A stretch of DNA of 64,000 bases from Streptomyces sp. NBC_00457 (GTDB lineage: Bacteria; Actinomycetota; Actinomycetes; Streptomycetales; Streptomycetaceae): contig NZ_CP107905.1 in assembly GCF_036014015.1 (NCBI RefSeq), positions 4,154,001 to 4,218,000 on the forward strand, given 5' to 3'. This document shows, piece after piece, positions 40,784 through 49,573 of this stretch; positions within the stretch are counted from its first letter, which is position 1; each line of letters opens with the position of its first letter. Both the position numbers and the translations under genes were made by a program. Under the pieces are notes generated by a model that was not told where the DNA came from, did no database searches, and saw only the letters and a program-made list of their open reading frames with translations.

Positions 40784-43102
40784 TCAGCGCTGGGCCGCCA
40801 CCCAGGCGGCGATCTGGCTGCGGTTGCTGAAGCCGAGCTTGCTGAGGATGCGTTCCACATGGCCTTCGGCGGTTCGGCGGGCGATCACCAGTCGGTCGGC
40901 GATCTGCTGGTTGGCGAGCCCTTCGGCGACGAGCGCGGCGACCTCCGTCTCACGGCGGGTGAGGCGGACGCCGTTGGAGGGCCGCTCGCTGGTGTCGTCC
41001 GGTGGCTGTTCGTCGCTGAGGGCGTAGGCGGCGGCCTCTGTGAAGCCGAGCGCACTGCCGCGTTCGTACGATCGCTGGAAGGCGGGCCCGTCCAGCGTTT
41101 CGCGCGCCCGTTTCTCGCACTGCCTTCGTGCGGAGTTGAGGGCGTCCGAGCCCCAGCGGCCTTTGTCGATGTCGGCCCAGACGCGGTCAGCGGCGCCGAG
41201 GAGGACGGCGGCGCGTTCCGGGGTGCCGCGTTCGGCGGCGATCACGGCGAGCAGGTCGAGGGTGAGACCGATGCCGATGACGTCGTTGACGTCGAGCTTG
41301 CGGCGCAGCGCGTCGAGGGCGTGCCGTTCGGCGCGTGGCCAGTCCTGGCGGACGGTGTGGGCGAGGGCGAGGATCCGCAGCAGGTAGGAGCGCACCCAGT
41401 CCTCGTCGTGCTCGGCGCATTCGGGCAGCGCGGCCTCGCAGACGGCGACGGCACGGTCGGCCTGGCCCAGCAGGGCGAGCGCGCAGGCGAGTTCGACCTT
41501 GTCGAGGCCGTGCATGCTGAGGTGCTGGCCGGGGGCGCGGCCGCGGGCGACGGCGGTCTCGAAGTGGGCGAGGGCGATCTGGAGGTCGTTGCCGAAGAGC
41601 TGGAGGACGCCGATGACGTACTCGGCGTGGGCGGTCTCGGCCGGGTCGCCGAGGTGACGGGCGAGGCGGCGGGCGTCCTTGGCGAGGTCCAGGCCCCGGG
41701 CGAGGTCCTGGGTGGCGGCTGCGAGGAGTCCGGCGACCCACAGGCCGCGGGCGCGTTCGGGGGTCGGCTCGGGGTTGGCGTCGAGGGCGCGGTCGAGCCA
41801 GTAGCGGCCCTCGCGGGGTGCGCCGCAGGCGTGCCAGTAGAACCAGAGGGTGCCCGCGAGCCGCAGTCCGGCGAGGCGTTCGCCGGGGGCGGTGAGGCAG
41901 AAGTCGAGGGCGGCACGGAGGTTGTCCTGGTCGGCGCGGAGCCGGGCGACGGTCTCGCGCTGTCCCGGACCGAACCAGGCGCGTTCATGGGCGGCGGCGC
42001 ACGCCTGCGTCCAGTCGCGCTGGCGGCGCCGGGCGGCGGTCTCCTCGCCGGGCCGCCGGCGCAGCCGCTCCAGGCCGTAGTGGCGCAGGGTGAACAGGAG
42101 CCGGTAGCGGACCCCGTCAGGACCCGGCTCCCGGCACAGCACCGACTTGTCGACAAGTCCGGCGACGGCTTCGAGGACATCGTGCGCGCCGACCTTCTCG
42201 CCGTCCGCGCACACGGCTTCCGCCGTGTCCAGGTCGAAGCTGCCGGCCAGCACGGAGGCGCGCGCCCACACCAACTGCTCGCGCTCCGTGCACAGTTCGT
42301 GGCTCCAGTCGATGGCGGCGCACAGGGTCTGGTGCCGGGGCAGGGCGGCCGGGCTGCCGGCGTTGAGCAGGCGGTAGCGGTCGTCGAGGCGGTCGAGGAG
42401 CTGCTCGACGCCGAGGACGCGCATCCGGACGGCAGCGAGTTCGATGGCGAGCGGGAGGCCGTCGAGGCGGCGGCACAGCCGGGCGACGGCGGCCCGGTTG
42501 GCGGCGGTGAGACGGAAGCCGGGGACGACGGCGGCGGCGCGGTCGGCGAAGAGGGCCAGGGCGGGGTAGCCGTCGGCGGCGGAGAGGTCACCGTCCGGGT
42601 CGGGGACCGGCAACGGCCGTACGTCCAGGAGGTGTTCCTCGGTGAGGCCCAGGCGGTGGCGGCTGGTGGCGAGGACACGGACGCCGGTGGTGCCGTGCAG
42701 CAGGGCGGCGGCGAGTTCGGCGCAGGCGGGCAGCAGATGCTCGCAGTTGTCGAGGACGAGCAGCAGCCGCCGGTCCCGTACCTGCTCCACGAGGGCGTCC
42801 AGCGGGGGCTGCGAGGAGTGGTCGTGCAGGCCGAGCGCGTCGGCGGCGGCGAGCGGGACGAGCGCCGGGTCGTGCAGGCCCGCCAGGTGCACGAAGCGCA
42901 CGCCGTCCGGGAAGGCGCGGGCCACCCGGGCCGCGAGGCGCGCGGCGAGCCGGGTCTTGCCGACGCCGCCGGGTCCGGTGAGCGTGACCAGCCGGGCGCG
43001 GGCCAACAGCTCGCGGCCTTCGGCCAGTTCGTCCCGGCGGTCGACGAAACTGGTCGTCTCGGCCGGCAGGTGACGGTCCCGTCGTGGCGCTGATCCGCCC
43101 AT
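40784..43102 (-). CDS. Large ATP-binding LuxR-family regulator
   Basis: Protein of 772 aa. An N-terminal STAND/AfsR-type NTPase has Walker A VTLTGPGGVGKTRLAARLAA, Walker B LLLVLDNCEHLLPACAEL and VLATSRHRLGL. A TPR-like helical middle (about 400-680) is followed by a C-terminal LuxR HTH (LTRRETEVAALVAEGLANQQ, RTAEGHVERILSKLGFSNRS). The ATG at 43102 begins MGGSAPRRD; the frame is open to 43378 but upstream sequence is not family-like. It probably activates target genes on binding a ligand or partner. Targets are unknown. Confidence 0.9.
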   Translation of the reverse strand: MGGSAPRRDRHLPAETTSFVDRRDELAEGRELLARARLVTLTGPGGVGKTRLAARLAARVARAFPDGVRFVHLAGLHDPALVPLAAADALGLHDHSSQPPLDALVEQVRDRRLLLVLDNCEHLLPACAELAAALLHGTTGVRVLATSRHRLGLTEEHLLDVRPLPVPDPDGDLSAADGYPALALFADRAAAVVPGFRLTAANRAAVARLCRRLDGLPLAIELAAVRMRVLGVEQLLDRLDDRYRLLNAGSPAALPRHQTLCAAIDWSHELCTEREQLVWARASVLAGSFDLDTAEAVCADGEKVGAHDVLEAVAGLVDKSVLCREPGPDGVRYRLLFTLRHYGLERLRRRPGEETAARRRQRDWTQACAAAHERAWFGPGQRETVARLRADQDNLRAALDFCLTAPGERLAGLRLAGTLWFYWHACGAPREGRYWLDRALDANPEPTPERARGLWVAGLLAAATQDLARGLDLAKDARRLARHLGDPAETAHAEYVIGVLQLFGNDLQIALAHFETAVARGRAPGQHLSMHGLDKVELACALALLGQADRAVAVCEAALPECAEHDEDWVRSYLLRILALAHTVRQDWPRAERHALDALRRKLDVNDVIGIGLTLDLLAVIAAERGTPERAAVLLGAADRVWADIDKGRWGSDALNSARRQCEKRARETLDGPAFQRSYERGSALGFTEAAAYALSDEQPPDDTSERPSNGVRLTRRETEVAALVAEGLANQQIADRLVIARRTAEGHVERILSKLGFSNRSQIAAWVAAQR

Positions 43103-43425
43103 GATCAGCCAGTCCTTGGGAGGGTGTGGGGGTCCGAGGAAAGCCGGGGGGTGAGATCCCCCACTCTCCCCCGCCGGATTGCATATTTGCACGCCGCGGT
43201 CACACCGTCGGGTGCACTTCGCCGGGGTCCGGGTCTGCCGGGACGGGCGGGCGTACACTGCGCGGCCGATTTCCGGCCACTGACTCCTGGCCAACTCTTG
43301 ACCGGGCCATGCCATACCTCCACCATGAGCGCCACACCCCGCACACGTACGTCGCAGAGAGACACCCCCCAGCTCCACTCCCCACTCCGGAGACCCCGGA
43401 ACTACTGGAGAAACAAGGAGATTTC

Positions 43426-44781
43426 ATGCGACTTCGCATACGCGGCTCAGGCGCGCGAGGCGGCAGACGAACCGCCGCGCTGGCCGCTCTCGCCGCCTTC
43501 GCGCTCGCGGCCCCCCTCGCCGCGACGGCCACGAACGCCACCGCGGACGGCGGCGCCCGCCCCACGGCCTCGGCGGACGACATCCGCCAGTACGAGGTCC
43601 ATATGCACTCGACGGCCAAGGACCGTACGGCGATCCAGCAGGCCGGCGTGACCGTCGACGACGCCGACGACCACGGCGTGGTCGTCTCGGGCCGCGCCGA
43701 CCAGATCAAGAAGCTGCGCCAACTCGGCTACGAGGTCACGCCGTTGGGCGCGGTCCCGGACCGCTCGGCCGGCGAGGACGACGTACGGCTGCTCGACTTC
43801 CCGTCGGCCGACTCCAAGTACCACAACTACGCGGAGATGACGAGCGAGATCAACTCCCTCGTCTCGGCCAACCCGGGCATCGCGAGCCAGCGGACCATCG
43901 GCACGTCGTACCAGGGCCGGAACATCGTCGCCATCAAGATCAGCGACAACGTCTCCACCGACGAGTCCGAGCCGGAGGTGCTGTTCACGCACCACCAGCA
44001 CGCGCGTGAGCACCTCACCGTCGAGATGGCGCTGTATCTGCTGCGGGAGTTGACGTCCGACTACGGCACCGACTCCCGTGTCACCAGCATGGTGAACAAC
44101 CGCGAGATCTGGATCGTGCCCGACCTCAACCCCGACGGCGGCGAGTACGACATCGCGAGCGGCTCGTACCGCTCCTGGCGGAAGAACCGGCAGCCCAACT
44201 CCGGTTCGTCGTACGTCGGCACCGACCTCAACCGGAACTGGAACTACCGGTGGGGCTGCTGTGGCGGGTCGTCGGGGTCGACGTCCTCGGAGACGTACCG
44301 GGGCACCGCCGCCGAGTCCGCGCCCGAGGTGAAGGTCGTCGCCAACTTCGTGCGCAGCCGGGTCGTCGGCGGTGTGCAGCAGATCAAGGCGGGGGTCGAC
44401 TTCCACACGTACAGCGAGCTGGTGCTGTGGCCCTTCGGGTACACCTCCGCCGACACGACGACCGGCATGACGGCGGACGACCGCAACGCCTTCGCCACGG
44501 TGGGCGGCAAGATGGCCGCCAGCAACGGCTACACGCCCGAGCAGTCCAGTGACCTGTACATCACCGACGGGTCGATCGACGACTGGCTGTGGGGCAACCA
44601 GAAGATCTTCGGGTACACCTTCGAGATGTATCCGCGGTCGAGCTCCGGGGGTGGGTTCTACCCGCCCGACGAGGTGATCGAGCGGGAGACGTCGCGGAAC
44701 CGGGATGCGGTGTTGCAGTTGCTGGAGAACGCGGACTGTATGTACAGGTCTATTGGGAAAGAGGCCCAGTACTGCAGTTAG
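43426..44781 (+). CDS. Secreted M14 zinc carboxypeptidase
   Basis: Metallopeptidase of 451 aa. Signal peptide ([20 protein letters not shown]), an N-terminal propeptide-like part to about 120, then the M14 catalytic domain. Zinc ligands are HARE in [15 protein letters not shown] (about 190-196) and the His in [14 protein letters not shown]; catalytic Glu is in YTFEMYPRS. The substrate region [20 protein letters not shown] is typical of actinobacterial zinc carboxypeptidases. The ATG at 43426 follows AAGGAG. Likely role is digestion of extracellular protein. Confidence 0.93.
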   Translation: MRLRIRGSGARGGRRTAALAALAAFALAAPLAATATNATADGGARPTASADDIRQYEVHMHSTAKDRTAIQQAGVTVDDADDHGVVVSGRADQIKKLRQLGYEVTPLGAVPDRSAGEDDVRLLDFPSADSKYHNYAEMTSEINSLVSANPGIASQRTIGTSYQGRNIVAIKISDNVSTDESEPEVLFTHHQHAREHLTVEMALYLLRELTSDYGTDSRVTSMVNNREIWIVPDLNPDGGEYDIASGSYRSWRKNRQPNSGSSYVGTDLNRNWNYRWGCCGGSSGSTSSETYRGTAAESAPEVKVVANFVRSRVVGGVQQIKAGVDFHTYSELVLWPFGYTSADTTTGMTADDRNAFATVGGKMAASNGYTPEQSSDLYITDGSIDDWLWGNQKIFGYTFEMYPRSSSGGGFYPPDEVIERETSRNRDAVLQLLENADCMYRSIGKEAQYCS

Positions 44782-44784
44782 GTG

Positions 44785-44828
44785 CGCCCCGCGGCGGAGC
44801 CGCAAAATGTCACAACCCCGCGCCCCTA
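44785..44828 (+). repeat. GC-rich hairpin repeat after the carboxypeptidase gene
   Basis: GCGGCGGAGCCGC (44791-44803) forms a small hairpin followed by AAAATGTCACAACCCCGCGC and a CCCCT tail. Similar blocks are common between Streptomyces genes. It fills the 44-bp gap between convergent genes and may act as a terminator for one or both. Confidence 0.5.
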
Positions 44829-45335
44829 CGCGGCGTTCTCGTCGAAGTAGGAGTCCAGGACAGCGTCTAGCTGTTCTTCCCACTCCTTGAAGCTGCTCCT
44901 GGCCGGCGCCTCGATCTCGATCGGGTACCAGCGGCGGTCAGGAGTGTGCACCGTGATGGTGAAACGCTTGCCGAAGCGGGGGGTCTCCGTCTCGACCGCG
45001 CCGATCTCGTCCCAGCGGAACTCGCATGCCTGGTCGTCCAGGGAGAGTCGTACGCCGCGGTGGTCGGCGACCATCTTGGCGCGGCGGTCGGAGGCCTCGA
45101 AGACGGGCCCGTCGGGGGCCTCTTCCTCCGCCTCCTCTTCGGGCTCCTGCTCCTCCTCTTCGGAGGCGGCAGGCTCCGCGGGAGTCTCCTCCTCGACCGG
45201 CTCCTCCGCCTCCGTGTCCTGAGGCTCCACGTCCTCCGGCTCTTCGGACACGGGTGGGGTGATCCCGGGGATGAAGGCCGGGTCGACCCCGGCGCCGTCC
45301 AGGGGCTGGCTGCTCGAACCTATGCGCTGCTCCAC
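44826..45335 (-). CDS. Acidic protein with PH-like domain
   Basis: Protein of 169 aa. Residues 1-80 are very acidic (EEPEDVEPQDTEAEEPVEEE and more) and probably disordered. The C-terminal 85 residues (DRRAKMVADHRGVRLSLDDQ, EFRWDEIGAVETETP, KEWEEQLDAVLDSYF) align with the C-terminal domain of the protein at 37408-37842. There is no signal peptide. Function unknown. Confidence 0.72.
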   Translation of the reverse strand: MEQRIGSSSQPLDGAGVDPAFIPGITPPVSEEPEDVEPQDTEAEEPVEEETPAEPAASEEEEQEPEEEAEEEAPDGPVFEASDRRAKMVADHRGVRLSLDDQACEFRWDEIGAVETETPRFGKRFTITVHTPDRRWYPIEIEAPARSSFKEWEEQLDAVLDSYFDENAA

Positions 45336-45400
45336 AGCGCAGCAGTATGGTCGACGATCCTGTGTCGTACACAGCCAGCCCCGACTTCGTTATGAGACGC

Positions 45401-46879
45401 CTACATGAACAGGCTGAGTACGGCCGCCATGACGAAGCCCCCGACCGACAACACCGTCTCCAGCACAGTCCAGGTCTTGAGGGTGTCGCGCTCGCTGATG
45501 CCGAAGTACTTGGCGACCATCCAGAAGCCGCCGTCGTTGACGTGGGAGGCGAAGATGGAGCCCGCGGAGATGGCCATGATGACGAGGGCGATGAAGGCCT
45601 GGGAGTGGTCGCCCTCGGAGAGGAGGGGGGCGACGATGCCGGCCGTCGTGACGATCGCCACCGTGGCCGAGCCCTGGGCGACGCGCAGGACGACCGAGAT
45701 CAGGTAGGAGAGGACGATCACGGGGAGGCCGACGTCGTTGAAGGTGTCGGAGAGGGCCTGGGCGACGCCGCTGGCCTTGAGGACGGCGCCGAAGATCCCG
45801 CCCGCGCCGACGACGAGCAGGATGTTGCCGACGGGCTTGAGGGACGACGTGGACACCCGCTCCAGGGACTTGCGGGACCAGCCGCGCCGGAGGCCGAGCA
45901 GGTAGTACGCGAGCAGCAGGGCGATGGTGAGGGCGACGAAGGGGCTGCCGAAGAACTCGATCACCGAGCGGGCCGTGGAGGGGTCCAGGGCGATGGAGGA
46001 GAAGGTCGCGGCGAGGATCAGCACCAGGGGCGTACCGATGATGGCGAGGACCGTACCGAGCGGAACCGGCTTCTCCGGCGGCTCGACGCCCGCCTCGCGC
46101 TGCTCGTTGACGACCGCCAGCTTCGCCTCGGCCGCCGCCTCGACCATGTCCTGCGGTACGGCGACGAAGATCCGCTTGCCGATCCAGTCCGAGAACACCC
46201 AGGCGGCCAGCACCGCGGGAACACCGCAGACGACGCCCATGAGGATGACCCAGCCGAGGTCGACGTGGAGCAGACCCGCTGCCGCCACCGGGCCGGGGTG
46301 CGGGGGCAGGAACGCGTGGGTCATCGACAGGCCCGCCAGCAGGGGCAGGCAGTAGAGCAGGATCGACTTGCCGCTCCGCTTCGCCGCCGCGTACACGATC
46401 GGCGCCAGGACGAAGATGCCCACGTCGAAGAAGACCGGGATACCGAAGATCACGCCGGTGACGCCCATGGCGAGCGGTGCGCGCTTCTCGCCGAAGAGGT
46501 TCAGCAGCCGGGAGGCCAGCACCTCGGCGCCGCCGCTGACTTCGAGGATCGCGCCGAGCATGGTGCCCAGGCCGATGATGATCGCGACATGGCCGAGGAT
46601 GCCGCCCATGCCGGACTCGATGGTGGACACGGCGTCGCTTCGCTGGACGGTGCCGAAGAGTTCGGTGACGGACAGTCCTGCGAGCAGGCCGACGGCTATG
46701 GAGACGGCGAGGAGGGCGACGAAGGGTTGGAGTCTCGCCTTGATGATCAGGAAGAGGAGGAGGGCGATGCCGAGGGCGGCGACGGTGAGGAGTCCGGCGG
46801 TGCCGTCGATGAGGAGGAGCAGGCCTCCGGTGTGGGGTGGGGTTTCGGCGGGGGCGGCGGCGGCGAGCGGATAGGACAT
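45401..46879 (-). CDS. GntP-family permease (gluconate or D-serine type)
   Basis: Membrane transporter of 492 aa with about 12 helices and GntP signatures: GMGGILGHVAIIIGLGTMLG, GIPVFFDVGIFVLAPIVYAA, THAFLPPHPGPVAAA, QGSATVAIVTTAGIVAP, NDGGFWMVAKYFGISERDTL. The family includes gluconate importers and the D-serine transporter DsdX. Neighbours fit both: a PfkB kinase for sugar acids and a fold-III PLP enzyme plus RidA for D-amino acids. It is downstream of ridA on the same strand with a repeat in the 147-bp gap. Confidence 0.9.
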   Translation of the reverse strand: MSYPLAAAAPAETPPHTGGLLLLIDGTAGLLTVAALGIALLLFLIIKARLQPFVALLAVSIAVGLLAGLSVTELFGTVQRSDAVSTIESGMGGILGHVAIIIGLGTMLGAILEVSGGAEVLASRLLNLFGEKRAPLAMGVTGVIFGIPVFFDVGIFVLAPIVYAAAKRSGKSILLYCLPLLAGLSMTHAFLPPHPGPVAAAGLLHVDLGWVILMGVVCGVPAVLAAWVFSDWIGKRIFVAVPQDMVEAAAEAKLAVVNEQREAGVEPPEKPVPLGTVLAIIGTPLVLILAATFSSIALDPSTARSVIEFFGSPFVALTIALLLAYYLLGLRRGWSRKSLERVSTSSLKPVGNILLVVGAGGIFGAVLKASGVAQALSDTFNDVGLPVIVLSYLISVVLRVAQGSATVAIVTTAGIVAPLLSEGDHSQAFIALVIMAISAGSIFASHVNDGGFWMVAKYFGISERDTLKTWTVLETVLSVGGFVMAAVLSLFM

Positions 46880-46962
46880 TCGGGGGTCCTCTTCGTAAAT
46901 GCATGCGGTGTCGGGGCGTGGGGTATCGCGGCTTGGCGTCTGCGGGGCTGAGGCGCCATGCC

Positions 46963-47018
46963 GGGTGCGGGTCGTTTGTGGTTGATCGCGCAGTTCCCTG
47001 CGCCCCGTTGGGGCGCAG
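46963..47018 (+). repeat. Dispersed intergenic repeat, copy 3 of 4 (diverged)
   Basis: GGGTGCGGGTCGTTTGTGGT, then TGATCGCGCAGTTCCCTGCG and CCCCGTTGGGGCGCAGG. It has the same plan as the copy at 3675-3720, with an added CCCC/GGGG hairpin. It lies between ridA and gntP, inside the same transcription unit. Confidence 0.65.
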
Positions 47019-47026
47019 GTGTTCCG

Positions 47027-47440
47027 TCAGTCGTTCAGTACGGCCAATGCGTCGATCTCGATGAGGAGCCCCGCGGGCAGGCCGACGTAGACGGTCGTGC
47101 GCGCGGCGGGCGGCTGGGTGAGGCCCTGCTCCTCGAAGTACGCGTTGTAGATCTCGTTCATCTCGGCGAAGTGGGCGACGTCGGTGAGGTAGACGCGGAT
47201 CATCATCACGTCGTCCCAAGAGGCTCCGCCCTCCTCCAGGATCGCCTTGACGTTGGCGAGGGTCTGGAGGGTCTGCTCCCGCAGGGTCGGGCCGGCCGGC
47301 GTCGGGGGCTGTCCCTCGACCGCGGGCAGGAAGCCGACCTGGCCGGCGACCTGGAGGATGTTGCCCTTCTTCACGCCGTGCGAGAACTTCGCGGGGGGCG
47401 TGGTGTGGGTCTTGGGGGTGAGGGCGGTCTTGTCGGTCAT
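47027..47440 (-). CDS. ridA: RidA-family enamine/imine deaminase
   Basis: Protein of 137 aa. YjgF/RidA signatures are KKGNILQVAGQVGFLP, QTLQTLANVKAILEEGGASW, VMMIRVYLTDVAHFAEMNEI and the catalytic Arg in PPAARTTVYVGLPAGLLIEI. RidA hydrolyses reactive 2-aminoacrylate-type intermediates made by PLP-dependent serine/threonine dehydratases. A PLP enzyme is encoded divergently at 49574, which fits. The ATG at 47440 overlaps the IclR stop (ATGA). Confidence 0.92.
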   Translation of the reverse strand: MTDKTALTPKTHTTPPAKFSHGVKKGNILQVAGQVGFLPAVEGQPPTPAGPTLREQTLQTLANVKAILEEGGASWDDVMMIRVYLTDVAHFAEMNEIYNAYFEEQGLTQPPAARTTVYVGLPAGLLIEIDALAVLND

Positions 47441-48198
47441 ACGACATCCTTCGTCGGGGTCCTGCCGGAGTACTCGCCGCTGATCGCGTCCGCGGTACGG
47501 CGGACCAGCGGGAGCAGAGTGAGGAGTTCGTCGGCGGTGACGACGACGTTGGGCGCGGACACCGACATCGCGGCGGCGACCCGGCCGTCGGCGCCGCGGA
47601 TCGGTGCGGCGACGCAGTTGATGGACTCCTCGTGGCCGCCGAGGTCGGTGGCCCAGCCCTGTTCGCGCACCTTGGCCAGTTCCCTGAGGAAGGCATCCGG
47701 GTGGGGCGTCGAACGGGCCGTGTACATGGGGTAGTCGAGCTTCTCCGCGAGGGCGCGGCGCTCGTGCTCGGGGAGGTCGGCGAGCAGCAGTTTGGCGACG
47801 GCGGCGACGGTGATGGCCACCGGTTTGCCGATCCGGGAGTACATGCGCACCGGGTAGCGGCTCTCCACCTTGTCGATGTAGAGGACCTCGTCCTCCTCGT
47901 ACACGGCGAGGTGGACGGTGTGTCCGCACTGCTCGTTGAGGCGTACGAGGTGGGGGTGGGCGATCTCGCGGATGTCGAGGTTCTCCATCGCCTCCTGGGC
48001 GAGGGCGATGAGGCGGGCGCCGAGGCGGTAGCGCTGGTCGGACTGGCGGTAGACCATGCCGTGTTCGTGGAGCGTGCGGAGGAGACGCAGGGCGGTGGAC
48101 TTGTGGACGCCCAGGCGGTCGGCGACCTGGCCGAGGTCGGCGGGGCCCTCGGCGAGCAGCGGCAGGATGCTCAGTGCGCGGTCGACGGTCTGGCTCAT
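47437..48198 (-). CDS. IclR-family transcriptional regulator
   Basis: Protein of 253 aa. The N-terminal winged helix has [20 protein letters not shown] and STALRLLRTLHEHGM. The IclR effector domain has LVRLNEQCGHTVHLAVYEED, KPVAITVAAVAKLLLADLPE and GWATDLGGHEESINCVAAPI. The ATG at 48198 has GGAGGAGGT upstream and overlaps the kinase stop. It probably represses the divergent catabolic cluster; a good palindrome is at 49535-49553. Confidence 0.93.
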   Translation of the reverse strand: MSQTVDRALSILPLLAEGPADLGQVADRLGVHKSTALRLLRTLHEHGMVYRQSDQRYRLGARLIALAQEAMENLDIREIAHPHLVRLNEQCGHTVHLAVYEEDEVLYIDKVESRYPVRMYSRIGKPVAITVAAVAKLLLADLPEHERRALAEKLDYPMYTARSTPHPDAFLRELAKVREQGWATDLGGHEESINCVAAPIRGADGRVAAAMSVSAPNVVVTADELLTLLPLVRRTADAISGEYSGRTPTKDVV

Positions 48199-49436
48199 GG
48201 GGTGCGTACCTCCTCCTCGGCCTGCTGGGTCGTCCAGCCGGGGCCGAGTCGAAGTGTCCCCCACGCCTCGTCGTCGAGGGCGGCGAGACGGTCGGCGTGG
48301 GCGCGGGCGGGGGGTGCGGCCAGGTCGCCGGGGGCGGTGAGGGTGGCGGCGGCCATGAGGTGGCCGTGGCGGAGGCGGTCCCGGACGGGGAGGTCGCGGA
48401 GCGTGCCGGAGAGGAATCCGGCGGCGAAGGCGTCACCTGCGCCGACCGCGGCTACGGGGGTGACATTGAGGGCGGGGACGAAGGTGACCGGCGTTGCGGT
48501 GGGCCGGGGGTGGGTCGCGCGGCCCGGCGCTTGCGGGTTGCCGCCTGCGCCCACCCGTGCCGCCCCAGCGGCACGACTGCCCGCAGCTGGGGGGCTGGAG
48601 GGGTGCGCGCTGTCCGCAGCTGGGCGGGAAGGGTGCGCGTTGACCGTCGGCTCGCCTTCGGCCGCCCCCGCGGCACGACCACCCGCAGGCTGCGCCTGGG
48701 AGAACGCCGTCGCCCCCCGCGCCCCCTCCTTCACCACCAGCACCCCCGGCTCCGGCAGCAGTTCGCGGATCTTCTCCGGGCCGCCGGTGATACCCCAGGC
48801 CACCCTCGCCTCGTCCGTGCCGACGAAGACGATGTCGGCGCGGCGGGCGAGGTCGAGGAGGACGCGGGGGCCGTCGGCGTCGTGCCAGAGGCCGGGGCGG
48901 AAGTTGACGTCGAAGGAGATGAGCGGTCGGTCCGGGCGAGGGGCCGTGAGCTGCCAGAGCAGGCCGAAGCACTCGTCGGAGAGGGCCGCCGTGATCCCGG
49001 ACAAGTGCAGCACTCGCCCCGCCCGCACCGCCTCCATGTCCACGTTCTCCACGGCCATCGCCGATGCCGCCGACCCGGCTCGGTAGTACGCCACCTCGTG
49101 CGCATCGGTCGCCCGGTCCCCCGCCGTACGGAAGTACACGCCTGTCGGACGCTCCGGGTCCCTCCGCACCGCCGACACGTCGACGCCGTACCCCCCGATC
49201 GCCTCGGTCAAATGGTCGCCGAAGCCGTCCGTGCCGACGCGGCTCACCCAGCGGGCCGAATGCCCGGCGGCGGCCAGCACGCACGCCACGTTGGATTCCG
49301 CGCCGCCGATTCCGCGGTCGAAGGACGGGACGTCGGCGAGGCGGCCCGGGCGGGTGGGCAGGAACGTGACCATGGACTCGCCGAGCGCGACGACGTCCAC
49401 GACGTCGGGGGCATTGCAGGGTCCGGTGACGGTCAC
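48195..49436 (-). CDS. PfkB-family carbohydrate kinase with low-complexity insertion
   Basis: Kinase of 413 aa, longer than the usual 310-350. The N-terminus VVALGESMVTFLPTRPGRLA and GIGGAESNVACVLAAAGHSA resemble 2-keto-3-deoxygluconate kinases. The C-terminal catalytic signature is AVGAGDAFAAGFLSG. Between GARGATAFS and VTFVPALNV lies an Ala/Pro/Gly-rich insertion of about 65 residues encoded by 48500-48700, apparently derived from dispersed repeats. The GTG at 49436 follows GAGGAG. Overlaps with the IclR gene and the shared promoter place it in the D-amino-acid/sugar-acid cluster. Whether the insertion is tolerated is unknown. Confidence 0.85.
   Translation of the reverse strand: MTVTGPCNAPDVVDVVALGESMVTFLPTRPGRLADVPSFDRGIGGAESNVACVLAAAGHSARWVSRVGTDGFGDHLTEAIGGYGVDVSAVRRDPERPTGVYFRTAGDRATDAHEVAYYRAGSAASAMAVENVDMEAVRAGRVLHLSGITAALSDECFGLLWQLTAPRPDRPLISFDVNFRPGLWHDADGPRVLLDLARRADIVFVGTDEARVAWGITGGPEKIRELLPEPGVLVVKEGARGATAFSQAQPAGGRAAGAAEGEPTVNAHPSRPAADSAHPSSPPAAGSRAAGAARVGAGGNPQAPGRATHPRPTATPVTFVPALNVTPVAAVGAGDAFAAGFLSGTLRDLPVRDRLRHGHLMAAATLTAPGDLAAPPARAHADRLAALDDEAWGTLRLGPGWTTQQAEEEVRTP
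48500..48700. repeat. Repeat-derived insertion within the PfkB kinase gene
   Basis: Contains GCCTGCGCCCACCCGTGCCG with CCCCAGCGGCACGACTGCCC and GCAGCTG, then further partial copies (CTGTCCGCAGCTGGGCGGG and GCGGCACGACCACCCGCAGG). Such blocks normally lie between Streptomyces genes. Here they are read in frame inside a coding sequence. Confidence 0.7.
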
Positions 49437-49534
49437 GATGGTCGTAGCTCCTCGGGTGATGCGGGAAGACGGCGGCTTCGTTGACCCCGCGTTGGCCGAG
49501 ATGTTAGACAGCGGTAAGCGATATACGCAATGAA

Positions 49535-49553
49535 CGTTGCAATGCATGCAACG
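49535..49553. promoter_or_regulatory. IclR-type operator in the divergent promoter
   Basis: CGTTGCA-ATGCA-TGCAACG, a perfect 7-bp inverted repeat, lies 20 bp before the ATG at 49574 in the 137-bp region shared with the PfkB-IclR-RidA-GntP unit. Size and symmetry suit an IclR dimer or tetramer site. The regulator encoded at 47437-48198 is the likely binder. Confidence 0.7.
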
Positions 49554-49573
49554 CCGCCGATCAGGGAGGCCCG

